Origin: Clostridiaceae bacterium
Lineage (GTDB): Bacteria > Bacillota > Clostridia > Saccharofermentanales > DTU023
NCBI GenBank assembly: GCA_012841015.1
Contig: DUVN01000028.1
Coordinates: forward strand, 39,188-103,187
DNA length: 64,000 bases
Direction of reading: 5' to 3'
In this document: positions 18,162 to 25,499 of the stretch, one piece after another
Layout: the number at the start of each line of letters is the position of its first letter
Numbering within the stretch: the stretch's first letter is position 1
Made by a program: the position numbers and the translations under genes
The notes under the pieces: model-generated
What the model was told of the DNA's origin: nothing
Seen by the model: the letters and a program-made list of their open reading frames with translations, nothing else
Databases searched by the model: none

Positions 18162-19355
18162 ATGAAAAAATATGTTCACTACATTCCTGTGATACTTGGC
18201 GTTGTGATGGTCGTCGGTGCGTTGTTTTTGACCGGCGGTTTTTTTGCTGCGCCACCTGCCGTATTCAAAGATGATACTCAGGTTACGTCTGAGGTGACGA
18301 CAACGACAGAGCCGATTGCTTCTACTCTCAAGGACGTTACAGAGGGCTCCACAACGCCAATGCCGGAAACTGTGACTTCTTCTGTCGAGTCGGTCGTCAC
18401 GACGGAAGGTTCGGATCGTGATCAGTCTGTAACGTCTGGTGCGACATCTAGATCGACCGCTTCAACTGATCCTAAAGCGACCACAACGACTAGTTCAACA
18501 ACTACGACTAGGAATCAAGCGCCTTCGCCCTACACGGGTGGGCGTTTTTCCAAGCTGATTGTTTTCCTAGATATTCAGCGTATCGTTTTCTACAGGACGG
18601 ATCCGTCGACAGGTGCTGATGTTCCGGCGTACGCCGTCAGATGTTCGACCGGAAAGCCAGGTTTTCCTACTCCTGTCACGCCGGCAAACAGACCGATCAT
18701 TCTTAACGGCGGGAGGAGAACACTTACACGTTTTAGGTCGACAGGGATAGAGGGTGATCGCGCACTTTGCTGGGTACGTTACGCGACACAGCTGAGGGGA
18801 TCGATCTGGTTTCACTCTCTTCCTTACGATTACCTAGGAAACAATAAGGTCGACTATTCGAGAGCTTATATGAGTGGAGGCTATGTCAAACTTTTAGCTG
18901 GTAGACCTTACTCGCATGGCTGTATTCGCATGGCTCTCCGTGACGCTAAATTTCTATACGATAATGCGTATGGGTTGCCTGTATATGTTTTCAGAAGCAG
19001 TAAAGGTTATCAGTTGGCACCCGCACAGCCACTGCCGCCAGCGCCTAATCCAAGACGCTACAAAGACTGGGATCCGACTGATTGGAATTCTCCTAAGTAT
19101 AAGCCTATGCCGACGGCCACGACGACAACAGTGACTCAGCCGGTGACTACGACGAGAACAACGACTTCTGCGTCGTCATCGTCATCGTCGACTGCACCTA
19201 CATCGACTGCACCTACATCGACTGCACCTACATCGACTGCACCAACGTCGACTGTACCAACGACAACGACAACGACAACGACAACCACCACCACAACAAC
19301 GACAACGACGACAACAACAACATCAACGCCAACGTCGAGTGACTCGACCGATTGA
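18162..19355 (+). CDS. Second L,D-transpeptidase (YkuD) paralogue with Thr-rich tail
   Basis: A paralogue of the preceding gene. It has an N-terminal membrane helix or signal anchor, a Thr/Ser-rich linker to about residue 125, a YkuD domain (about 128-285) and a Pro/Thr tail. WFHSLPYDY supplies the histidine and SHGCIRM the catalytic cysteine, C254. Unlike its neighbour it keeps the usual HGC and has no Rib-like domain. The tail starts with five copies of a five-residue STAPT unit and ends in almost pure threonine. I chose the ATG at 18162 over the TTG six bases earlier. It likely acts outside the membrane on peptidoglycan, with the tail spanning or decorating the wall. Confidence 0.9.
   Translation: MKKYVHYIPVILGVVMVVGALFLTGGFFAAPPAVFKDDTQVTSEVTTTTEPIASTLKDVTEGSTTPMPETVTSSVESVVTTEGSDRDQSVTSGATSRSTASTDPKATTTTSSTTTTRNQAPSPYTGGRFSKLIVFLDIQRIVFYRTDPSTGADVPAYAVRCSTGKPGFPTPVTPANRPIILNGGRRTLTRFRSTGIEGDRALCWVRYATQLRGSIWFHSLPYDYLGNNKVDYSRAYMSGGYVKLLAGRPYSHGCIRMALRDAKFLYDNAYGLPVYVFRSSKGYQLAPAQPLPPAPNPRRYKDWDPTDWNSPKYKPMPTATTTTVTQPVTTTRTTTSASSSSSSTAPTSTAPTSTAPTSTAPTSTVPTTTTTTTTTTTTTTTTTTTTTSTPTSSDSTD
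19188..19262 (+). repeat. 15-bp in-frame tandem repeat, five copies
   Basis: TCGACTGCACCTACA occurs as three exact copies followed by two diverged ones, encoding STAPT units. Exact copies suggest recent expansion by slippage or recombination. The frame is preserved. Confidence 0.85.
19263..19331 (+). repeat. ACA/ACG triplet tract (poly-Thr tail)
   Basis: A run of threonine codons ends the second L,D-transpeptidase. It is prone to in-frame length change. Confidence 0.7.
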
Positions 19356-19463
19356 TTTATAGCCACGTCGGCTCCTCGTTTCATCGCTGTCTTGATTTGG
19401 GGGTGTTCCGAGAAAAAAGAGATTGCTGAACGAGGTGTGGACAAGCGGAGCGAAGCAAATAAC

Positions 19464-19886
19464 ATGAAAGACAAGTTGGATGTCACGCGCGATCGGAGAG
19501 TTTTCATCCGGTCGCGCGATTTTTTTGTGTTGTTTGCTCTCATTGGGTTGGCTTTGGTTTTGTTTTTTGTGACGTGGTCGACGCGAACCTCGTCTGCGAG
19601 CGTCGCCAAGATCTACTATGACGGACAGTTGCTTGAGGTCGTAGAATTGACGTCAGGGACGGAGAGAGATTTTCTGTTTGATGTGGATTCATCAATCGTA
19701 ATACGCCAGTTTGCCGATCAGTCGATCGCATTCATGGCATCTGACTGTCCTGATCGCGTCTGCATCAGGTCGGGAAAGTTAAGACGTCCGGGAGAATTCG
19801 CTGCCTGTGTGCCAAATCATTTTCTCATTGTGATCGAAGGGGTAGCCCAATTTTCAGATTGGGAGGATGTCGATCTTGTCGCGTGA
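19464..19886 (+). CDS. NusG domain II-containing membrane-anchored protein
   Basis: A 140-residue protein with one N-terminal membrane helix (about residues 22-40) and a NusG-domain-II-like beta domain outside. The domain carries the conserved DCPDRVC and a later CVPN, so three cysteines are typical of this family. Its function is not established, but the gene commonly precedes a Gx transporter and ApbE in Bacillota, as here. I chose the ATG at 19464 because the track start is a TTG that adds 24 residues before the basic segment and helix. The 3' end overlaps the next gene. Confidence 0.8.
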   Translation: MKDKLDVTRDRRVFIRSRDFFVLFALIGLALVLFFVTWSTRTSSASVAKIYYDGQLLEVVELTSGTERDFLFDVDSSIVIRQFADQSIAFMASDCPDRVCIRSGKLRRPGEFAACVPNHFLIVIEGVAQFSDWEDVDLVA

Positions 19887-20409
19887 AGAGAGAAAACCGA
19901 TACCGATCAGGCGTCTTACTCGTTCGGCTGTCTTATTGGCAGCTGCACTCGTACTCGGATGGCTAGAGGGAGTCTTGCCACCGCTTCCGGCGCCTATTCC
20001 GCTACGCTACGGTCTTGCTAATGTTGCTGTCATGGCGACACTCATTTTCATCGGTCCTTTTGAGACTTTTTCTGTCGCATTTTTGAAAAGTGTTTTTGTC
20101 TTTATGACGCGTGGGTTAATCGCAGGAGCTGTCTCCATGACAGGGACGCTATTGTCGGTTGGTGTGATGATTGTGCTTGAGACGTTGTTCAAGCGACGCA
20201 CTTCTGTATTTCTACTGTCGATTTCGGGAGCGATCGCGCACAATCTCGGACAGCTGATTTTTCTCGTCCTTTTTATGCAGTACAAGATATCTGTTCTTTT
20301 TGTCGGTCCCTATTTGCTTTTGTTCGGAATTGCGACAGGCATCTTATCAGGTGTGCTCTTGTATGTCATGATAAGACCGTTACAATCTTTTTTTAAGAAG
20401 AGGGACTGA
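19876..20409 (+). CDS. Gx transporter family membrane protein
   Basis: About 177 residues with five or six membrane helices, matching the Gx transporter family (formerly called heptaprenyl diphosphate synthase component I). LEGVLPPLPAPIPLRYGLANV near the N-terminus is characteristic. The substrate is unknown. The ATG at 19867 lies directly against GGGAGG, whereas TTG at 19876 has that Shine-Dalgarno 9 bases upstream, so I prefer the TTG. It overlaps the NusG-II gene and is 11 bases before apbE, which supports one operon. A role in flavin or redox-complex supply with ApbE is inference. Confidence 0.82.
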   Translation: MSREERKPIPIRRLTRSAVLLAAALVLGWLEGVLPPLPAPIPLRYGLANVAVMATLIFIGPFETFSVAFLKSVFVFMTRGLIAGAVSMTGTLLSVGVMIVLETLFKRRTSVFLLSISGAIAHNLGQLIFLVLFMQYKISVLFVGPYLLLFGIATGILSGVLLYVMIRPLQSFFKKRD

Positions 20410-20420
20410 TACCGATTGTA

Positions 20421-21653
20421 ATGGGGAGGTTTATTGTGATACGCCAATGCCTTTTGCGAAATATACGGAGTTTTTTAAGTGTATTCGCCGTAGTCTTTGC
20501 TCTTATTTTTTCTGTCGGAATGATCGCGTTACAGCTGTCAGCGTGTAAAAATGATGTGAAGATGCCCGTTACACCGACAGGCGATTCGACGATGCCTGAC
20601 TCTGGCACAATAAATGGCGTTTCGGAGTCCATTCCTGTCACGACAGCAGGCGTTTCGTCGTTGCCCTCTGTCGCGCCTTCGGAACTCGAACGATTTGAAG
20701 CGTATGTAACGGGGCCTTTCGACACAGTGACGAAGATGATCATCCTTGCAGTCGATCAAAACGAATTTGAAGACAGTCGATTTTTTGTTGAGCAAGAACT
20801 CTGGCGTTACCATCGGCTGTTCGATATTTATGACGACTATCCCGGAATGACAAACATCAAGACGATCAATGATCGAGCTGGGAGTGCTGTCGCCTGTCCC
20901 GAGGAAATACTCGATCTGATCGCCTTTGGTATCGAGTGTGAAGAAAGATCACACGGGCGTGTCAATATCGCCATGGGTTCTATTTTGAGCCTCTGGCACG
21001 AGGCACGAACCCATTCAAATGCCAATCCTTCACAAGCGTTTATCCCTGATCAACAGGCTCTAGAAGATGCGGCTGCGCATATTTCGATTGACGATGTCAA
21101 AATCGACCGGGAGAAAGGAACAGTCACATTGCTAGATCCTAAGATGAGTCTCGATGTAGGTGCGATTGCGAAAGGGTATACCGTCGAAAAAATCGCACGC
21201 GCACTTACTGATCGAGGATTCCGAGCTGGTGCACTTGACGCGGGTGGGAATGTACGCGTTATCGGACATAATCTCATCAAAAACACGCCTTGGCGTATCG
21301 GCATTAACAACCCCATTGAGAATGCAAATCATTCGATCATCGAGATTGTCGAAGTGGCGGATCGGTCAGTTGTCACGTCTGGTAACGATCAGCGATTTTT
21401 TGTGTATGCGGGGAAGCGTTATTCCCACATTATCGATCCGGCGACGTATCAGCCTGCCGAATACCACGATTCCGTTAGTATCATTACGGAAGACTCCGGA
21501 CTGGCAGACATGTTGTCGACAACACTCATGATGATGACTGAGATAGACGGACGAACACTGCTTTCTAGTTTCCCCGGCTGTGAAGCTCTGTGGGTGCACG
21601 GGTCAGAGATGACGATGACGGAAGGGTTTGAGAGGTACGTCGCAGGACGCTGA
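20421..21653 (+). CDS. apbE: FAD:protein FMN transferase, lipoprotein
   Basis: ApbE attaches FMN covalently to extracytoplasmic proteins such as Rnf or Nqr subunits. The N-terminal hydrophobic segment ends in LQLSAC, a lipobox placing C42 as the lipidated residue, so the enzyme sits on the outer membrane face. A linker follows, then the catalytic domain with SLDVGAIAKGYTVEKI and ALDAGGNVRVIG, the flavin-binding and metal-binding stretches. The 410-residue length is slightly long because of the linker. No Rnf genes are in this window, so its targets lie elsewhere. Confidence 0.93.
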   Translation: MGRFIVIRQCLLRNIRSFLSVFAVVFALIFSVGMIALQLSACKNDVKMPVTPTGDSTMPDSGTINGVSESIPVTTAGVSSLPSVAPSELERFEAYVTGPFDTVTKMIILAVDQNEFEDSRFFVEQELWRYHRLFDIYDDYPGMTNIKTINDRAGSAVACPEEILDLIAFGIECEERSHGRVNIAMGSILSLWHEARTHSNANPSQAFIPDQQALEDAAAHISIDDVKIDREKGTVTLLDPKMSLDVGAIAKGYTVEKIARALTDRGFRAGALDAGGNVRVIGHNLIKNTPWRIGINNPIENANHSIIEIVEVADRSVVTSGNDQRFFVYAGKRYSHIIDPATYQPAEYHDSVSIITEDSGLADMLSTTLMMMTEIDGRTLLSSFPGCEALWVHGSEMTMTEGFERYVAGR

Positions 21654-21758
21654 TCATATTCATTCTACGATCATTTTGTGACGCCTGTATACATAAATGC
21701 CCGTTCAATGCAATGTGAGAACATTCACACGCTCTGACCTGTCTTCGTTAATCACCTA

Positions 21759-21767
21759 TGGTATAAT
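21759..21767 (+). promoter_or_regulatory. Extended -10 promoter for the M50 protease-scpAB operon
   Basis: TGGTATAAT is an exact extended -10 element about 70 bases before the protease start. No good -35 is seen, which fits the extended class. Confidence 0.5.
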
Positions 21768-21838
21768 TTCATCGTTCGCTTGAGAGTAGTTTTACTGCGG
21801 TACAAGACCTCACAGGAGGCTGTACACGCGCTCTTGCG

Positions 21839-22648
21839 ATGGTTTTGAAATACTTCACGATGAATGGTGACTTTATACAAATGATGTTTTCTCTGAAGAT
21901 ACGTGTTGCAACATTAGCTTTACCGATTTTTAATTTTGGCAACATCGATATTGTTGAAATTCTTATTTCAGTGTTCGTGTTGGCGCTCTCTTTGTCGCTC
22001 CATGAATTTGCGCATGCATACGCTGCACTCAAAATGGGTGATGACACGGCGGCGATGGCAGGTCGGCTCACATTAAATCCCCTGAAACACCTCGATCCCA
22101 TAGGATCGCTCGTCTTTCTCATCGCGCGCATCGGTTGGGCGAAGCCGGTCCCTGTCAACCCTTCGCGCTTCACGAAAGCGAAAAGTATCAAGCGAGGTAT
22201 TTTCTGGGTGAGTCTCGCCGGACCTTTGTCAAACCTGTTGCTCGGTACGTTGTCGTGGATTCTTTTCTGTACACTCTTTACGATCATGCTGGCGATCGGA
22301 ACGAGTGGACCCATCATTATAGTTGTTATGCAGTTATTTTTAACGCTTTTCCAAGCGAATATGTTGTTGGCAGTCTTTAATCTGCTGCCTGTGCCTCCGC
22401 TTGATGGTTTCAAGATTGTTGGTGTTGTGTTGCCCGATAAGTGGTATGGCAGGCTCTTGCAATACGAGCAGATTATCGGCATTGCATTTTTAATCCTCGT
22501 CTTGTTCTTCCGCGGCGCGCTAACAACTGTTCTAGGATGGATTCTCGTACCGTTTGAATATGCAATTCAAGATCCGATCACATGGCTCTTTCGGCAGTTA
22601 CAGGCGGCATTGGGGCTTCCCGACATGCTACGATTTTTTGTATCTTAA
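21839..22648 (+). CDS. Site-2 protease family (M50) metalloprotease
   Basis: A 269-residue membrane protein with HEFAH near residue 57 (zinc ligands and catalytic glutamate) and PVPPLDG near residue 182, the second zinc-site motif of rhomboid-independent site-2 proteases. It is of the compact YwhC-like type without PDZ domains, distinct from rseP in this window. The substrate is unknown. It heads an operon with scpA and the scpB-cmk fusion. The start is uncertain: GGAGG lies about 19 bases before this ATG, and later ATGs at 21860 or 21881 are possible. Confidence 0.88.
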   Translation: MVLKYFTMNGDFIQMMFSLKIRVATLALPIFNFGNIDIVEILISVFVLALSLSLHEFAHAYAALKMGDDTAAMAGRLTLNPLKHLDPIGSLVFLIARIGWAKPVPVNPSRFTKAKSIKRGIFWVSLAGPLSNLLLGTLSWILFCTLFTIMLAIGTSGPIIIVVMQLFLTLFQANMLLAVFNLLPVPPLDGFKIVGVVLPDKWYGRLLQYEQIIGIAFLILVLFFRGALTTVLGWILVPFEYAIQDPITWLFRQLQAALGLPDMLRFFVS

Positions 22649-22652
22649 CAGT

Positions 22653-23432
22653 ATGGTCGCGGAACACGGAACGCTGGAAATTAATATCCTCCACTACGAG
22701 GGTCCCCTTGATTTGCTCAGTCAACTGATCGACAAGAATCGTGTGCCTGTTGACCGCGTTTCCATCGCATCGATTGCCGATCAGTATCTAGAAGTGATTC
22801 ACAATAGTGTAGAGCTAGACATGGAGCTGGCGAGCACATTTCTGCTGATGGCGGCGACGTTAATTCAATTAAAATCATCTCTGCTACTTCCGGAACAGCG
22901 CCGATTCGATGATCAAGAGGAGTCGGATCCTGGTGATTTACTTATCATGCGTCTTTTGCAGTACAGGCGGTGTAAAGCGCTCGCGATCTCTTTACGTGAA
23001 CGATATGCTCGGTGTGGTCGGTCTTTCAGCAAACCACCTGAACCCCCAGAACGTATGGGAATTGAGCGGGAACGCGAGACGACGTCGCTCGATCGCACGC
23101 GATTTGAACTTGCTGTTGAGGTCATTGCATCAAGGAACGATCTGCGTTTTCATGACAGTGCAGAAGAAGTGGGGCAAATTCTCGAACGAGAACGCGTATC
23201 GCTCCATGAGAAGATGTTATTCATTGTGCAACAGATTGCAGGAAGAGCGCGCATTTTCTTTTACGAGCTTTTTCCACCAGAGATGCCTGTGCTCGAGCGC
23301 GTCACGGGATTTTTAGCGATGTTGGAGCTCGCTTTTCAAAACAAGGTGAAGGTGACACAGAAGAGATCTTTTGCGCCGATTCTTATTGAGCGCAAAAGAT
23401 CTGAAAGGCAAAGAGGAAGGGCAAACGCATGA
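22653..23432 (+). CDS. scpA: Segregation and condensation protein A
   Basis: ScpA is the kleisin that joins SMC heads and binds ScpB during chromosome condensation and segregation. The N-terminus LEINILHYEGPLDLLSQLID is diagnostic. A middle helical region and a C-terminal winged helix follow in 259 residues, the usual size. The track start lies inside the preceding gene. I chose the ATG at 22653, which agrees with the family start though it lacks a clear Shine-Dalgarno, so coupling to the upstream gene ending 4 bases earlier is likely. ATGA overlap joins it to scpB. Confidence 0.93.
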   Translation: MVAEHGTLEINILHYEGPLDLLSQLIDKNRVPVDRVSIASIADQYLEVIHNSVELDMELASTFLLMAATLIQLKSSLLLPEQRRFDDQEESDPGDLLIMRLLQYRRCKALAISLRERYARCGRSFSKPPEPPERMGIERERETTSLDRTRFELAVEVIASRNDLRFHDSAEEVGQILERERVSLHEKMLFIVQQIAGRARIFFYELFPPEMPVLERVTGFLAMLELAFQNKVKVTQKRSFAPILIERKRSERQRGRANA

Positions 23433-24709
23433 GTGAGGTTGATAAGTTGGCAAGGTTGGAGGCTTTACTATTTGTAGCTGGCGATCCTCTGTCTTACGAA
23501 GATATGGCGAGGTTCCTAGGGGTGGAAGTTGCTGAAGCGGAGGGGCTTATCGAGCAGCTCAAGCGTCGCTATCAGCGCGACCCGATGTCAGGTTTGATTG
23601 TTCGACAAATCGATGGTGCGGCGTCGCTTGCGACGAAACCGTCCTGCGCCGATACGCTGGAGGCTTTCTATGGGAAAGTCCGTGATCTAAAACTTACGGA
23701 TGCTGCCTATGAGACACTTGCTGTCATTGCGTATAATGCGCCGGCAACACGTGCTGAAATTGAAGCTGTGCGCGGAGTGAACAGTGACTCTGTCGTGAGC
23801 CGTCTGATCGAGCGTGGACTCGTCCGCGAAGTTGGTACGCTAGAGACGCCGGGACGTCCTGCGCTCCTCGATGTGACGGAGCAATTTTTGATGGATTTCG
23901 GCCTTTCTTCGACACGTGAGTTACCTCCTGTCGACCTCATGATGTACGACACGATTACAGAATTTACGCAGGAGCGCCAATCTGCCGCGCATCTCGCCCC
24001 GGCACCAAGACCGCTTGTAGTTGCGATTGATGGACCGTCCGGTTCTGGCAAGAGTACGATCGCAAGGCTTCTCTCTGAACATTTGGGAATTCTATCGCTC
24101 GATACGGGTGCGATGTACAGGGCACTAGGCGTCAAGGCGATGCGCCTCGGCATATCGCCTTCCGATCAGGAAAGGGTCCGAGCCATGCTGTCGGAGACAT
24201 CGATGGATATTGATTTAACCGATCGCGTACAAAAGACGATCGTCGACGGCTCAGATTACACGCCGTATATTCGTACGCCAGAGGCATCACGAGCAGCGTC
24301 TGATATTAGTGCGCTCCCGATAACACGTGAGTATTGTGTGCGGATTCAACGCGAAATCGGCAAAAAACAGGCGCTGATACTTGATGGGCGCGACATAGGC
24401 ACGTACGTCTTCCCTGATGCTCCTGTCAAGTTTTTTGTCACGGCATCGGAGGAGGTCCGTGCAAAACGGCGGCTTGCCGACCTTGAGCGCGCCGGAGATT
24501 CTTCGACACTCGAGGATGTTATGCGCGAGATGCAGATTCGCGATCGTCAGGACAGTGAACGACAGTTGGCACCAACGAAACGCGCCGATGATGCTATATT
24601 GATTGATACGAGCGACATGAGCGTGAGGGAAGTCGTCGATGTTATGATCGATGTCATAAGACAGCGTGAGCAAATTCAACCGTTATGGAGTCAAGGGCGA
24701 CATGGCTAA
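23429..24709 (+). CDS. scpB-cmk: ScpB-cytidylate kinase fusion protein
   Basis: One 426-residue frame encodes two normally separate proteins. Residues 1 to about 180 are ScpB, two winged helices that bind the ScpA kleisin, with LEALLFVAGDPLS at the start and APATRAEIEAVRGV in the second winged helix. After a short linker, residues 196 to about 418 are cytidylate kinase. It has a P-loop GPSGSGKST near residue 202, LDTGAMYRALG, the LDGRDIGTYVFPDA stretch and RRLADLE. No stop or frameshift is visible in the continuous sequence. The gene overlaps scpA by 4 bases and plsC by 8. The cmk-plsC-ispH order is common in Clostridia. The scpB fusion is not. Confidence 0.92.
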   Translation: MSEVDKLARLEALLFVAGDPLSYEDMARFLGVEVAEAEGLIEQLKRRYQRDPMSGLIVRQIDGAASLATKPSCADTLEAFYGKVRDLKLTDAAYETLAVIAYNAPATRAEIEAVRGVNSDSVVSRLIERGLVREVGTLETPGRPALLDVTEQFLMDFGLSSTRELPPVDLMMYDTITEFTQERQSAAHLAPAPRPLVVAIDGPSGSGKSTIARLLSEHLGILSLDTGAMYRALGVKAMRLGISPSDQERVRAMLSETSMDIDLTDRVQKTIVDGSDYTPYIRTPEASRAASDISALPITREYCVRIQREIGKKQALILDGRDIGTYVFPDAPVKFFVTASEEVRAKRRLADLERAGDSSTLEDVMREMQIRDRQDSERQLAPTKRADDAILIDTSDMSVREVVDVMIDVIRQREQIQPLWSQGRHG

Positions 24710-25457
24710 AGAAGATCATCAAAAAAGGCCTTTTGGTGGTGAGTTGTTATCGAAGTTTATTAGGATTGTCATTCGCTTTCTTGTTGCGATTCTTATCTGG
24801 CCTATTTATTTACCGCGCGTTGAAGGATGTCGTGAAGAACCATCTGAAGGTGGTTGTCTTCTTTTTGCTAATCACCATAGTTTCTTCGATCCCATTTTTA
24901 TTACTTTTTATTTCAGAAGTCGGAGATTATGTTTCATCGCAAAGAAGGAGCTTTACAATGCTAGGATTATCGGGCGAATTTTGAAGGCGTTCGGGGCGAT
25001 ATCGCTCGACCGATCAGCCTCCGATTTACAGGCAGGTAAGTTCATCCTTTCAGAGCTAAATAATAAGAAAATCGTCGGTTTATTCCCGCAGGGGACGCGT
25101 GTGTCTCTCGACGATCTGACATCTCCGGAGCCTCATGATGGGTTGATCTATTATGCTATCCGTCGCGGTATCCCCATTATTCCTGTTGGCGTTGACCCTA
25201 GGTACAGGCTATTTGGGAGGCCGCGCTTTGTCTTCGCCGATAGTGTTATCTTGAAGCTCCGAGATGGGGAGAGGTTAAATCCTACGGAACAAGGCATGGT
25301 GGCAAATGAGGTTATGCGGCGCATTTATGCATTGGTAGGATTAGAGTATGCACGAAAGGATCGTGCGGAAATTGAGGAACTCTTTCGCCAGAAGATTGAA
25401 GTTGTACCGCTTACTTCGCACGCAAACAATCAAAAGAAGAAAAGGAACACTCCATAG
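24702..25457 (+). CDS. plsC: 1-acyl-sn-glycerol-3-phosphate acyltransferase
   Basis: Makes phosphatidic acid by acylating lysophosphatidic acid at the membrane. The motifs are ANHHSFFDP (the NHxxxxD catalytic pair, an H-to-N start of the box being usual) and FPQGTR for phosphate binding. A hydrophobic N-terminal segment anchors the protein. I chose the ATG at 24702 (251 residues), which overlaps the end of the cmk part by 8 bases, rather than the GTG at 24666 inside it. Its place between cmk and ispH is conserved in related bacteria. Confidence 0.9.
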   Translation: MAKEDHQKRPFGGELLSKFIRIVIRFLVAILIWPIYLPRVEGCREEPSEGGCLLFANHHSFFDPIFITFYFRSRRLCFIAKKELYNARIIGRILKAFGAISLDRSASDLQAGKFILSELNNKKIVGLFPQGTRVSLDDLTSPEPHDGLIYYAIRRGIPIIPVGVDPRYRLFGRPRFVFADSVILKLRDGERLNPTEQGMVANEVMRRIYALVGLEYARKDRAEIEELFRQKIEVVPLTSHANNQKKKRNTP

Positions 25458-25499
25458 GAGCTTGTCTCTGTCGAATGAAGGATGTGGTGGGTATGACAC

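Noticed and set aside
19188-19262. Short tandem repeat considered as a CRISPR array
   Set aside because: Units are 15 bp with no spacers and lie in-frame within a gene.
24685-24984. Alternative 99-residue membrane ORF overlapping plsC
   Set aside because: plsC in the other frame carries both acyltransferase motifs and a family-length product. This frame is a hydrophobic shadow.
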